Assembly (NCBI RefSeq): GCF_015689335.1
Contig: NZ_CP065053.1
Span: 4,960,001-5,024,000 of the forward strand
Direction: 5' to 3'
DNA: 64,000 bases
Source: Massilia antarctica
GTDB lineage: Bacteria > Pseudomonadota > Gammaproteobacteria > Burkholderiales > Burkholderiaceae_D
The notes under the pieces were generated by a model, which was not told the DNA's origin, made no database searches, and saw only the letters and a program-made list of their open reading frames with translations. Each line of letters starts with the position of its first letter. Position 1 is the first letter of the stretch. Made by a program: the position numbers and the translations under genes. Shown one piece after another: positions 19,301-26,808 of this stretch.

Positions 19301-19438
19301 AAATTCGCGCCGACCAACAAGACCGGCAGCGTGAACGTGAGCGTCAACCAGCCCGTGTGGCTGCCGCCGACGGCCGGCAAGCTGACTTTCGGCGTGTACA
19401 AACCGACCCCGCTGATCTACATCCGCGAGGTTTTCTGA
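16322..19438 (+). CDS. mshQ: MshQ-type pilus-associated adhesin with DUF11-like insert
   Basis: 1038 residues from the ATG at 16322, with a Sec signal peptide ending near ARA-DTP. Residues ~25-310 form a beta-rich domain (SAHLYWAGSSSTPDYTVSMD, GGFSLLVIYSEPNEAFRVL). Residues ~317-440 look like a DUF11 domain (VADLSLAIALTGTP through to NSASNTITF). The last ~590 residues resemble the MshQ/DUF6701 module, ending KLTFGVYKPTPLIYIREVF. In Vibrio and Shewanella MshQ closes the structural operon. A surface or tip adhesin role is inferred. It ends the tightly overlapping mshE-Q unit, and 163 bp separate it from the next msh gene. Confidence 0.85.
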   Translation: MTQRIDTFWRAALGILCSAGLLLGSLPARADTPISLFKSYAGRLNFTGTQKTMRTGANGTSPCSINTGTLTAKLAGIPATAKIVSAHLYWAGSSSTPDYTVSMDGAALSAPANRRFTTATIGYNYFSGAVDVTAQVTAKRNADYTFSNLTVDNSSTYCGVEGVLGGFSLLVIYSEPNEAFRVLNLYEGFQYIRTYGADNIKVSLNLSNFRTPSPLGTATGRIAHVTWEGDSTLSGGGENLKFNGAEMVDAANPSGNQFNSTSNIGGTVDNLSYGVDFDSYLLASPKLFAGQTTASMLYESGQDMVLLNAEIVSVPNVDVADLSLAIALTGTPARGNNINLIHTVTNQGPLPDAGPLTVKHTLANGLTYLSSSGTGWSCTASGQVVTCTSAAALDLNASAPALTITARIGLTAPNSMTSSATVSGLQFDNDMANNSASNTITFSSARYVFTNMPCDVGVAFGTAGKCNLLSVPTLQAGVQSPVYVTFVDSNFLPALPPSTTPTLQFSFRCVNPITGAGGVAKLKGVALKSCISSTALQSATQWQGIAMAFATGSPSSALMQFVYGDVGMIELFLSETASAVSLTSTSGQFVVRPYKFALSTPLSNPAGAVSADNMTAAIGRFWAAGAGFTLNVVAQAADSTATPNFGKETTPQGVELLTTPTIDSTNFAIPGDSNSETLPFADMATDPGDPVPKVEGSFGTFSAGAATGANFTFAEVGIVNVSVHMNNSNYLGVEDVASDGVALGRFYPDHFRTAVPIAITCAAPHPLNCVNIGLHYSKQPIQTIVTAYNAAGNITKFYQGKFVKSPKLLAYTALGGLTQSPAGTLNPSPIANAASAFVQGSGTAWPSFDFSASSMAAVDIYLRASDADLVTSGRSGLSVEGATKIMRGRLLIENAFGSELLALPVVMRAQYWTGTTATDGRWADSRTDTISIVATPLPGSGVVTFPHSVTAGQLVLSYSQCLKNMAACSTVTPFPDPKATLAGTRMVNGLVTFKFAPTNKTGSVNVSVNQPVWLPPTAGKLTFGVYKPTPLIYIREVF

Positions 19439-19520
19439 TGAGGGCGCGTCAAGAACATTCCATCCTGCTAAGGCTATGCGGTCGAAATCAGACGGTTTTA
19501 GTTGCTGATCGCAAATTTCG

Positions 19521-19550
19521 TGTTAAATCGCGGTGAAACTTGAATATAAT
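19521..19550 (+). promoter_or_regulatory. Putative promoter for the mshI-N half of the locus
   Basis: A perfect TATAAT at 19545-19550 lies 52 bp upstream of the next gene's ATG. An 18-bp spacer separates it from a weak -35 (TGTTAA, 19521-19526). The 163-bp gap after mshQ otherwise holds nothing I recognise. It suggests the accessory half of the locus can be transcribed independently of the pilin half. Confidence 0.45.
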
Positions 19551-19601
19551 CAAGACGCTACCGTGCGAACTTCGCGCGCGGTATTCATATAGATTGCGGG
19601 C

Positions 19602-20543
19602 ATGGGATTTTTCTCGAAATCAAAGAAGAAGGATGGCTTGCTGGCGATCGCCTTGCATGGCGAGGGCGTGTTCGCCGCCCGGATCAAGCGCCAGGCCGAG
19701 GGCTTGCCGCGCGTTACCATGGCATCGTTTTATCCTGCCGACAAGGGCAGCGGCCCGGACATGCTGGAAAAGACGGGCAAGGATTTGCACGCGAGTAGCT
19801 TCCGCTGCACGACCATTCTCGGCGCCGGTGAATACCAGTTACTGTCGGTGGAGTCGCCCAATGTGCCGGCCGACGAACTGCGCACCGCCGTGCGCTGGCG
19901 CCTGAAAGACATGCTCGACTTTCCCGCCGACCAGGCCAGCATCGACGTGCTCGACATTCCCACCGATAAAGCCCAGGGCCGCAGCCAGTCCGTGTTCGCC
20001 GTGGCCGCGCGCAACAGCCTGATCGAAAGCCGCCAGAACCGCTTTGTCGACGCCGGCGTGCCGCTGAGCGTGATCGACATTCCCGAAATGGCGCAGCGGA
20101 ATATCTCGGCCCTGGTCGAGCCGGAAGGGCGCGGCGTGGCCATGCTCTCGTTCGGCACCGAGGGGGGCTTGTTGACGGTCACCTACAAAGGCGAGCTGTA
20201 CCTGGCGCGCCGCATCGATGTGACCCTCGATCAATTGCTCGACAGCGATCATGATCGCAAGAACGTGTGCTACGACAAGATCACCCTCGAATTGCAGCGT
20301 TCGCTTGACCATTTCGACCGCCAGTACAACTTCATCAATGTCTCGAAACTGGTGCTGGCGCCGACCGGTGCGAGCGGTCTCGACGAATACCTGTCCAGCA
20401 ATCTGTACACCAAGGTCGAATCGCTCGACCTGGCCTCGGTGCTGGATCTGGGCAGCGTGCCGGACCTGGCTGCGCTGGCCCAGCAGCAGCGCTTCTTCCT
20501 GACCCTGGGTGCGGCGCTGCGGCAAGAGGAGGCCGCCTCTTGA
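19602..20543 (+). CDS. mshI: MSHA biogenesis protein MshI (PilM-like)
   Basis: 313 residues, soluble, starting MGFFSKSKKKDGLLAIALHG. The actin-like PilM/MshI pattern is visible in VRWRLKDMLDFPADQASIDV, FAVAARNSLIESRQNRFVDAG and SVIDIPEMAQRNI. It is expected to sit on the cytoplasmic face and link MshE to the PilN/PilO-like proteins encoded next. The following gene starts inside its stop codon. Confidence 0.88.
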   Translation: MGFFSKSKKKDGLLAIALHGEGVFAARIKRQAEGLPRVTMASFYPADKGSGPDMLEKTGKDLHASSFRCTTILGAGEYQLLSVESPNVPADELRTAVRWRLKDMLDFPADQASIDVLDIPTDKAQGRSQSVFAVAARNSLIESRQNRFVDAGVPLSVIDIPEMAQRNISALVEPEGRGVAMLSFGTEGGLLTVTYKGELYLARRIDVTLDQLLDSDHDRKNVCYDKITLELQRSLDHFDRQYNFINVSKLVLAPTGASGLDEYLSSNLYTKVESLDLASVLDLGSVPDLAALAQQQRFFLTLGAALRQEEAAS

Positions 20544-21274
20544 GCCAGCAGATCAATCTGTTCAACCCGGAATTTCTCACACAGAAGAAGATCTTCACGT
20601 CCCACGCCATGCTGCTCGCGCTTGGCGTGCTGGTGGCCGGCGCGCTGGCGCTGGTGATGGTGGGCCGTCACACGGTGGCCGTGCTCGAAGCCGAGGCGGC
20701 GGCCGGCGCCGAGCAGCTGGCCTTGAAAAAGGAACGCCAGGCCAGGGTCATGACGGAGTTCGCCCCGCGCCAGAAAAGCAAGGAGCTCGACAACCAGATC
20801 GCCAGCGCGCAAGCCGAGCTGGCCTCGCTGCACCAGGTGTCCGCTGTGCTCAACGGCAAGACCATGAGCGACGCGCGCAAGGGCTATTCACGCTTTTTCA
20901 AGGCGCTGGCGCGCCAGTCCACGGGTGAGCTGTGGCTGACCGGGGTGCGCATCGGCGGGGTCCAGTCGCAGATCGCGCTGCAGGGCAGGGCGCTCGATGC
21001 CAATCTGGTGCCGGCCTATGTCAGCCGGCTCACGCGCGAGCCGGCCATGCAGGGCAAGAGCTTTTCCAGCCTGCAGATCAGCCGCGCCCGCTTGCAGGTG
21101 GACGGCAAGGAATCGGAAGACCCGTCCCGGCTGGCCCCGTATATCGATTTCACCCTGCAGGATGTGACGGCCGAGCGGGCGGCAGTGTCCGCCGGCGCCG
21201 TTTTCGCCGCGCCCACCGCGCCCTCCGAGATGACCCAGGTGGCGGACCGGATCAAGGCGGAGGTTGCCAAATGA
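20540..21274 (+). CDS. MSHA PilN-like membrane protein (MshI2/MshJ position)
   Basis: 244 residues from a TTG at 20540 with AGAGGAGG at suitable spacing upstream. Opening SQQINLFNPEFLTQKKIF is typical of the PilN-like protein of MSHA loci. One membrane helix (~residues 24-44) is followed by a coiled-coil stretch rich in Glu/Ala/Gln and a periplasmic domain. It forms an inner-membrane alignment subcomplex with the PilM-like and PilO-like products. Both ends overlap neighbours by 4 bp. Confidence 0.85.
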   Translation: MSQQINLFNPEFLTQKKIFTSHAMLLALGVLVAGALALVMVGRHTVAVLEAEAAAGAEQLALKKERQARVMTEFAPRQKSKELDNQIASAQAELASLHQVSAVLNGKTMSDARKGYSRFFKALARQSTGELWLTGVRIGGVQSQIALQGRALDANLVPAYVSRLTREPAMQGKSFSSLQISRARLQVDGKESEDPSRLAPYIDFTLQDVTAERAAVSAGAVFAAPTAPSEMTQVADRIKAEVAK

Positions 21275-22029
21275 AAGCGCGCCTGCTCAAGCTGCAACTG
21301 AAAATCGATGCGATGAGCGTGCGCGAGCGCGCCATGGTGTTCGGCGCCACGGTCGGCGTGATCGTGTTCGTCATGTTCGCCATGCTGTTCGACCCGCTGT
21401 TCGCGCGCCAGAAAACCTTGCGCAGCCAGATCAGCCAGCAGCAAAACAATATGCAGGGCATCGACGCCGAAATCACGGCCATGGTGCAAGCCCACGCGAT
21501 CGATCCGGACCTGGCCAGCAAGGCGCGCCTGGCGGCGCTCAAGGAAACCAGTGCCACCCTGTCGGCAAGCCTGCGCACGGCGCACAAGAGCCTGGTGGCG
21601 CCAGAACGCATCGCGCCGCTGCTCGAATCGATCCTCAAGGCCAATGGCCGGCTGCGCCTGGTGGCCCTGAAAAGCTTGCCGGTGACCGCGTACGGCGGCG
21701 CATTCGAGCCCGATCCGCGCCTGGCCGACGCCCCGGCCACCGACAGCGCGTCGCCTAGCGCGTCGCCTAGCGCGTCGCCTAGCGCGTCGCCTAGCGCGTC
21801 GCCTGGCGCGTCGCCGGGGATTACCGGCCGCGCCATCTATCAGCACGGGGTCGAGGTGACGGTGCGCGGCAATTACCTGGACATGATCAATTACATGGAT
21901 GCGCTCGAAGCGATGCCGGCCCAGCTGTTCTGGGGCAAGGCCCACCTGGAGGTCGATGCGTATCCGGAGGCGCGTCTGAGCCTGACCTTGTACACACTCA
22001 GCCTGGACAAGAAATGGATGGCCTTGTGA
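21271..22029 (+). CDS. mshJ: MSHA PilO-like membrane protein MshJ
   Basis: 252 residues. A short cytoplasmic start (MKARLLKLQLKIDAMSVRER) precedes one helix (VFGATVGVIVFVMFAMLF), a coiled coil, and a C-terminal domain ending VDAYPEARLSLTLYTLSLDKKWM, matching the usual MshJ/PilO ending. A Ser-Ala-Ser-Pro linker encoded by a 12-bp tandem repeat sits at about residues 159-182. It overlaps the next gene (22014) by 16 bp. Confidence 0.86.
   Translation: MKARLLKLQLKIDAMSVRERAMVFGATVGVIVFVMFAMLFDPLFARQKTLRSQISQQQNNMQGIDAEITAMVQAHAIDPDLASKARLAALKETSATLSASLRTAHKSLVAPERIAPLLESILKANGRLRLVALKSLPVTAYGGAFEPDPRLADAPATDSASPSASPSASPSASPSASPGASPGITGRAIYQHGVEVTVRGNYLDMINYMDALEAMPAQLFWGKAHLEVDAYPEARLSLTLYTLSLDKKWMAL
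21745..21816 (+). repeat. 12-bp coding minisatellite (five perfect copies plus one variant)
   Basis: AGCGCGTCGCCT is repeated perfectly five times (21745-21804), followed by a variant GGCGCGTCGCCG. Each unit encodes Ser-Ala-Ser-Pro and keeps frame. It forms a flexible linker in the PilO-like protein. The perfect identity suggests recent expansion and possible length variation. Confidence 0.9.
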
Positions 22030-22397
22030 ACGCGCGCCTGCTGCTGTGCGCCGCCGCGCTGGCGCTGCAAGGCGCGGCCATGGCCCAGCCGCTGGCCGAC
22101 CCGACCCGCCCGCCAGCGCGCTTTTACGCACCGGCCGGCGACCCGGCCACGGCGCCGCCGCCCCCAATGGCGAACGCGGCGCCGCAACTGCAGTCGGTGC
22201 TGATCGCGCGCCATCCCGGCGGGCGCCACGTGGCGGTGATCGACGGCCAGACCGTGCGCCTGGGCGACCAGTTCAAGGGCGCAAGAGTGGCCCAGATGAC
22301 GCAAACCGAAGTTGTCCTGGTGGACGGCAAGAGCCGCCGCGTATTGCGGCTGTACCCGCCGGCGCCACCGCCGCAGCGGCACAACGAGAGAGACTGA
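22014..22397 (+). CDS. mshK: MSHA biogenesis protein MshK (PilP/GspC-like)
   Basis: 127 residues with a signal peptide (LLLCAAALALQGAAMA-QPL) and the conserved LADPTRPP segment. The C-terminal HR-like domain (LQSVLIARHPGGRHVAVIDG ... VRLGDQFKGARV) resembles GspC/PilP, which contacts the secretin from the periplasm. It starts inside the mshJ end and lies 8 bp before the secretin gene. GTG at 22026 is an alternative start. Confidence 0.85.
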   Translation: MDGLVNARLLLCAAALALQGAAMAQPLADPTRPPARFYAPAGDPATAPPPPMANAAPQLQSVLIARHPGGRHVAVIDGQTVRLGDQFKGARVAQMTQTEVVLVDGKSRRVLRLYPPAPPPQRHNERD

Positions 22398-22405
22398 CAA
22401 ACAGC

Positions 22406-24187
22406 ATGCAAAAACACCGTGTGGTATACCTCGTGATGGCAAGCGCCGCGCTCCTGGCCGGCTGCGAGGCCACGCCCAAGCGCGACACCTACGACAACAT
22501 CACCGCCCAGGTGGCGGCCGCCGCGCGCCCCGTGCCCGCCACGGCGCGGCCCGACGATCCGGTGGCGGCGGCCCTGCTGCCGCCGGTCGCGGCCCTGGCC
22601 GGGCAATTGCCCAAGTCGCGACAAGCGCTCGAAGAACGCTTCAATGTCAGCTTCAACAACGTGCCGGCGCAGCAATTCTTCAATTCGATCGCCACCGGCA
22701 CGCGCTACAACATGCTGATCCATCCCGAGGTCAGCGGCAACATCAGCGCCAACCTGAAGGACGTGACCCTGGCCGAAGCGCTCGACGCCGTGCGCGAAAT
22801 GTACGGCTACGACTACCGCATCGAGGGCAACCGCGTCTCGATCAAGCCGCTCACCATGCAGACGCGCATGTTCCAGGTCAACTACCTGGTCGGCAACCGC
22901 AAGGGCAAATCGAATCTGCGCGTGACCTCCACCTCGGTTTCGAATGCCGGCACCAGCAACAGCGGTGGCGGCAGCGGCAGCTCGGGGCAGGGCAACAATA
23001 GCAGCGGCAATAACAATAACAACAACCAGGGCGGCGAGGGCAGCACCACCGAGCGTGCCGACAGCAGCAATGTCAGCACCACCTCGGAGAGCGATTTCTG
23101 GGTCGAACTCAAGGCCTCGATCGGCGCCATTATCGGGTCGAAAGAGGATGGCCGCACGGTGGTGGTCAATCCGCAGTCGGGTGTGGTGGTGATCCGCGCC
23201 ATGCCGGAGGAATTGCGCAATGTCGACCTGTTCCTGAAGGCGACCCAGCTGTCAGTCGGGCGCCAGGTGATTTTGGAAGCCAAGATCCTCGAAGTGGAAT
23301 TGAACGACAGCTACCAGAGCGGCATCAACTGGGCTTCGTTCGCCTCCTTCCCCGGCTCGCACGGCAACCGTGTCTCGACCGGCTTGCTCACACCAGGCAC
23401 CACCTTGAGGCCGCTGCCGTTCGACGGCGGCCAGCCGCCGGTCATCACCGATGGCAAGGGCATTGCCGCCAGCACCGGCTTCCTGCTCTCGAATGCGGCG
23501 TCGGCGGCCGGATCGATGTTCGGACTGGCCTTCCAGACCAGCAATTTCGCCGCGCTGATTTCCTTCCTGGAATCGCAAGGCACCGTGCACGTGCTATCGA
23601 GCCCGCGCATTGCCACGATCAACAACCAGAAAGCCGTGCTCAAGATCGGCACCGACGAGTTTTACGTGACCGGCGTGTCGACCACCACCAGCACGGGCGC
23701 GACCAATAATACGGTCAGCCCGAGCGTGACCTTGCAACCCTTCTTTTCCGGCGTGGTGCTCGACGTGACCCCGCAGATCGATGACAAGGGCAATATTTTG
23801 CTGCACGTGCATCCTTCGGTCAGCCAGGTGACGACGGTCAGCAAGTCCGTCAGCCTGGGCAGCGCCGGCAACCTCAGCCTGCCGCTGGCGGCCTCGTCCA
23901 CGTCGGAAATCGACAGCATGGTGCGCGGCCAGGATGGGCGGGTGGTCGCCATTGGCGGCTTGATGCGCCAATCCTCGACCGCCGACGGTTCGCAAGTGCC
24001 GGGCGCGGGTAGTCTGCCGGTGATCGGCAACCTGTTCCGCAACAAGGCCAATGTCAACCAGAAGCGCGAACTGGTGGTGCTGATCAAGCCGACCATCGTC
24101 GACGGCCCGAATGGCTGGAATCAGGACTTGCTCGACACCAGCCGCCGCTTCGACGACCTGGACCCGAACGCGGCGGGGCGCCGCTGA
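22406..24187 (+). CDS. mshL: MSHA outer-membrane secretin MshL
   Basis: 593 residues from the ATG at 22406. The lipobox LLAGC follows a short signal, so it is a lipoprotein. An STN-type N domain (FNVSFNNVPAQQFFNSIATG) precedes a Ser/Gly/Asn-rich linker (residues ~180-220). The secretin core carries VHVLSSPRIATINNQKAVLKI, VPGAGSLPVIGNLFRN and a final VVLIKPTIV. It is the pore through which the pilus leaves the cell. It is distinct from the cluster 1 secretin at 5792. Confidence 0.95.
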   Translation: MQKHRVVYLVMASAALLAGCEATPKRDTYDNITAQVAAAARPVPATARPDDPVAAALLPPVAALAGQLPKSRQALEERFNVSFNNVPAQQFFNSIATGTRYNMLIHPEVSGNISANLKDVTLAEALDAVREMYGYDYRIEGNRVSIKPLTMQTRMFQVNYLVGNRKGKSNLRVTSTSVSNAGTSNSGGGSGSSGQGNNSSGNNNNNNQGGEGSTTERADSSNVSTTSESDFWVELKASIGAIIGSKEDGRTVVVNPQSGVVVIRAMPEELRNVDLFLKATQLSVGRQVILEAKILEVELNDSYQSGINWASFASFPGSHGNRVSTGLLTPGTTLRPLPFDGGQPPVITDGKGIAASTGFLLSNAASAAGSMFGLAFQTSNFAALISFLESQGTVHVLSSPRIATINNQKAVLKIGTDEFYVTGVSTTTSTGATNNTVSPSVTLQPFFSGVVLDVTPQIDDKGNILLHVHPSVSQVTTVSKSVSLGSAGNLSLPLAASSTSEIDSMVRGQDGRVVAIGGLMRQSSTADGSQVPGAGSLPVIGNLFRNKANVNQKRELVVLIKPTIVDGPNGWNQDLLDTSRRFDDLDPNAAGRR

Positions 24188-24188
24188 C

Positions 24189-25079
24189 ATGTACACCTCG
24201 CACTTCGGCCTGCGCGAAGTCCCGTTCGGCATTACCCCGGACACGAGTTTCTTTTTCACCAGCCCGCATTCGCAGGAAGCGCTCAATACCCTGCTGGTGG
24301 CCGCCAGGAATGGCGAAGGCTTCATCAAGATCACCGGCGAAGTCGGCACCGGCAAGACCTTGCTGTGCCGTAAATTCATGGCGACCCTGGGCGACACTTT
24401 CTTCACCGCCTACATTCCCAACCCCTACCTGGAACCGCGCACCCTGATGCTGGCCCTGGCCGACGAACTGGAAGTGGTGCTGGACAAAAATGTCGACCAG
24501 CATCAGTTGATCAAGGCCATCACGCACAGGCTGCTGGCCTTGGCCAATGAGGGCAAGCGCGTGCTGCTGTGCCTGGACGAAGCGCAGGCGATTCCCATCG
24601 ACAGCCTGGAAGCGCTGCGCCTGCTGACCAACCTCGAAACCGAAAAACGCAAGCTGTTGCAGATCGTGCTGTTCGGCCAGCCCGAGCTGAACCGCAACCT
24701 GGCCCTGCGATCGATCCGCCAGTTGGCCCAGCGCATCACCTTTCACTACCATCTGGGACCGCTGACCCGCGACGACGTCGAGTATTACCTGGCGCACCGG
24801 CTGCGGGTGGCCGGCTTCACCGGCGCGCGCCTGTTCAGCCGGCCGGCGGTAGGCGCGCTGTATGCGGCCAGCGGCGGCATTCCGCGGCTGGTCAACATCC
24901 TCGCGCACAAGGCGCTGATGCTGTGCTACGGGCAGGGCAAGCAGCAAGTGAGCCGCCGCCACGTGCGCGCGGCGATGCGCGATACCATTTCCGCCAGGCG
25001 CCGTCTGTGGCCCTGGTTTGTCGCGCTGGCGCTGACCCTGGCGGCGGGCGGGGGACTTACCTGGGCCTTGAACACATGA
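24189..25079 (+). CDS. mshM: MSHA biogenesis ATPase MshM (ExeA family)
   Basis: 296 residues from the ATG at 24189, opening MYTSHFGLREVPFGITPDTS. Walker A is GEVGTGKT, the Walker B region is VLLCLDEAQAIP, and one C-terminal membrane helix (LWPWFVALALTLAAGGGL) ends the protein. It starts 1 bp after the mshL stop and overlaps mshN by 4 bp. It is probably needed for secretin assembly through the cell wall. It is a paralogue of the gene at 7725. Confidence 0.93.
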   Translation: MYTSHFGLREVPFGITPDTSFFFTSPHSQEALNTLLVAARNGEGFIKITGEVGTGKTLLCRKFMATLGDTFFTAYIPNPYLEPRTLMLALADELEVVLDKNVDQHQLIKAITHRLLALANEGKRVLLCLDEAQAIPIDSLEALRLLTNLETEKRKLLQIVLFGQPELNRNLALRSIRQLAQRITFHYHLGPLTRDDVEYYLAHRLRVAGFTGARLFSRPAVGALYAASGGIPRLVNILAHKALMLCYGQGKQQVSRRHVRAAMRDTISARRRLWPWFVALALTLAAGGGLTWALNT

Positions 25080-26272
25080 GTCTGATCAACAAGATGCTGC
25101 AAGACCTCGACAAGCGCGGCGCGCCCGGCGCCGATGGCGCCCCGGCCGATATCCGCCCGGTGGGGCGCAGCGAGCGCGCCGTGCCGCTGCCGGTGGTGAT
25201 GGGGGCGCTGGCGGGCGTGCTGATCCTGGGCGCAGGCGCGGCGATCGGCTGGCGTTTCCTGCACCAGCAGCCGGTGGCGCCGGGCCCGCAGCTCGTGATC
25301 AAGCCGCCGGAACAATTGCCGCTGCCGCAAGCCGTCCAGCCGCCCCAGATTGCGAGAGTGGCGACGACGCCGCCGCCACCGCAGCCTGCGGCTAGTCCGG
25401 CAACGGAGTCGTCCACGCTCAGGCGTATTCCGGAGCTGGAAAAGATGCAAAAGACGCTGCTTCAGAGCACCCGGGATGCTTCCCTGGCTGCACCTGCGGT
25501 AACGGACAAGGGATTGCCCGCCGGGCAGTCCGCGCAGAAGGAGCTTCCCGCGCTGGCGCGGACGGAACGGGAGCGGATCAGGCGCAGCCGGGAGCCGGAG
25601 GTGGCCGCGGCTGAAGCCGGCAAAAATCGCCCGGCGGCCCCACTGCGCACGAAGACCTTGGAAACGGACGTCGAGGTGGCGCCGCAGTCCGGACGTCAGG
25701 CGCCGGCCGGGCTGGGTGCCGAGGGCGCTTACCGGCGCGCCCTGGCCAGCCTGCAGGAAGGGCGCATAGCGGAGGCGGTGGCGCAGCTGGAGCAGGCGCT
25801 TGGCATCGATGCGCGCCACGAGGCGGCGCGCCAGACCCTGGTCGGCATCCTGATCGAGCAGCGCCGCACCGACGAGGCGATGCGCTTGCTGCAGGCCGGG
25901 CTGGCGCTCGACACCAGACAGCCGGCCATGGCCATGCTGCTGGCGCGCCTGCAGATCGACAGCGGCGGATCCGGGGTAGCGACCCTGATGGCGAGCTTGC
26001 CGGCGGCCGTGGGCAATGGCGAGTACCACGCCTTCCTGGCCGGCGCGCTGCAGCGCGAGCGGCGCCACCAGGAGGCGGTGGAGCAGTATCAGGCCGCGCT
26101 GCGCGGCACGCCCGACAATGCTGTGTGGTCGATGGGACTGGGGATCTCGCTGGAAGCCGAAAAGCGGCTCCCGGAAGCGCTGGCGGCGTTCCAGCGCGCC
26201 CGGGCGGCGGGGACCTTGTCGCCCGAGTTGCAGGGGTTTGTCGAGCGCAAGGTGGGCGCATTGGGGCGCTGA
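25076..26272 (+). CDS. mshN: MSHA biogenesis TPR protein MshN
   Basis: 398 residues. The first residues MSLINKMLQDLDKRG are the MshN hallmark. A membrane helix at about residues 37-60 is followed by a Pro-rich linker and a C-terminal TPR domain (AYRRALASLQEGRIAEAVAQ, LLQAGLALDTRQPAMAMLLA). It is the last gene of the plus-strand MSHA locus. No terminator with a T tract was found in the 72 bp to the next gene, so some read-through into the GNAT gene is possible. Confidence 0.9.
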   Translation: MSLINKMLQDLDKRGAPGADGAPADIRPVGRSERAVPLPVVMGALAGVLILGAGAAIGWRFLHQQPVAPGPQLVIKPPEQLPLPQAVQPPQIARVATTPPPPQPAASPATESSTLRRIPELEKMQKTLLQSTRDASLAAPAVTDKGLPAGQSAQKELPALARTERERIRRSREPEVAAAEAGKNRPAAPLRTKTLETDVEVAPQSGRQAPAGLGAEGAYRRALASLQEGRIAEAVAQLEQALGIDARHEAARQTLVGILIEQRRTDEAMRLLQAGLALDTRQPAMAMLLARLQIDSGGSGVATLMASLPAAVGNGEYHAFLAGALQRERRHQEAVEQYQAALRGTPDNAVWSMGLGISLEAEKRLPEALAAFQRARAAGTLSPELQGFVERKVGALGR

Positions 26273-26344
26273 CATGCCGCGGCCCTGCAAGGTTCGGAAA
26301 CGTGACGTATTATTATTCTCCCACGTCAATTTCCTTATCCAGCC

Positions 26345-26800
26345 ATGAGCATCGCCAACGAATCGCCCGACCAGCCTGACGTGACCGCCCTCATCGCCGA
26401 ACTCGATGCTTACCAGGACAGCCTGTACCCGCCGGAATGCAGGTATGCGCTGGACCTGGCGTCGTTAAAGCAATCGAATGTCCTGTTTGCCGTGGCGAGG
26501 GACAGTACGGGCCAGGCGATCGGCTGCGGGGCGATCGTGCTCGAACCGGAATTTGGCGAAGTCAAACGCCTGTATGTCAGTCCCCGGAGCCGGGGGCAAG
26601 GCGTCGCCAGGGGGCTCATGGCATTGCTCGAAGCGCGGGCCATGGCGGCGGGCTGTCAGGTGTTCCGGCTAGAAACCGGACCGTTCCAGCCCGAGGCGAT
26701 GGGAATGTATATATCGGCCGGCTATGCGCGGCGCGGACCGTATGGCGATTACAAGGACGATCCGATGAGTATATTCATGGAAAAGCGCATCGCAGCCTGA
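26345..26800 (+). CDS. GNAT family N-acetyltransferase
   Basis: 151 residues with the acetyl-CoA-binding motif A (RLYVSPRSRGQGVARGLMALL) and the C-terminal YISAGYARRGPYGDY motif, close to the YsnE/PhnO-like small GNATs that end in a YxxDxxxxFMEK pattern. Acetyl-CoA dependent N-acetylation is expected, with substrate unknown. Its stop is 8 bp from the convergent HD-GYP-like gene. Confidence 0.88.
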   Translation: MSIANESPDQPDVTALIAELDAYQDSLYPPECRYALDLASLKQSNVLFAVARDSTGQAIGCGAIVLEPEFGEVKRLYVSPRSRGQGVARGLMALLEARAMAAGCQVFRLETGPFQPEAMGMYISAGYARRGPYGDYKDDPMSIFMEKRIAA

Positions 26801-26808
26801 GGCTGGCG

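Noticed and set aside
21745..21816. Repeat array as a possible CRISPR
   Set aside because: The 12-bp units are contiguous with no spacers and lie inside a coding frame. It is a minisatellite.
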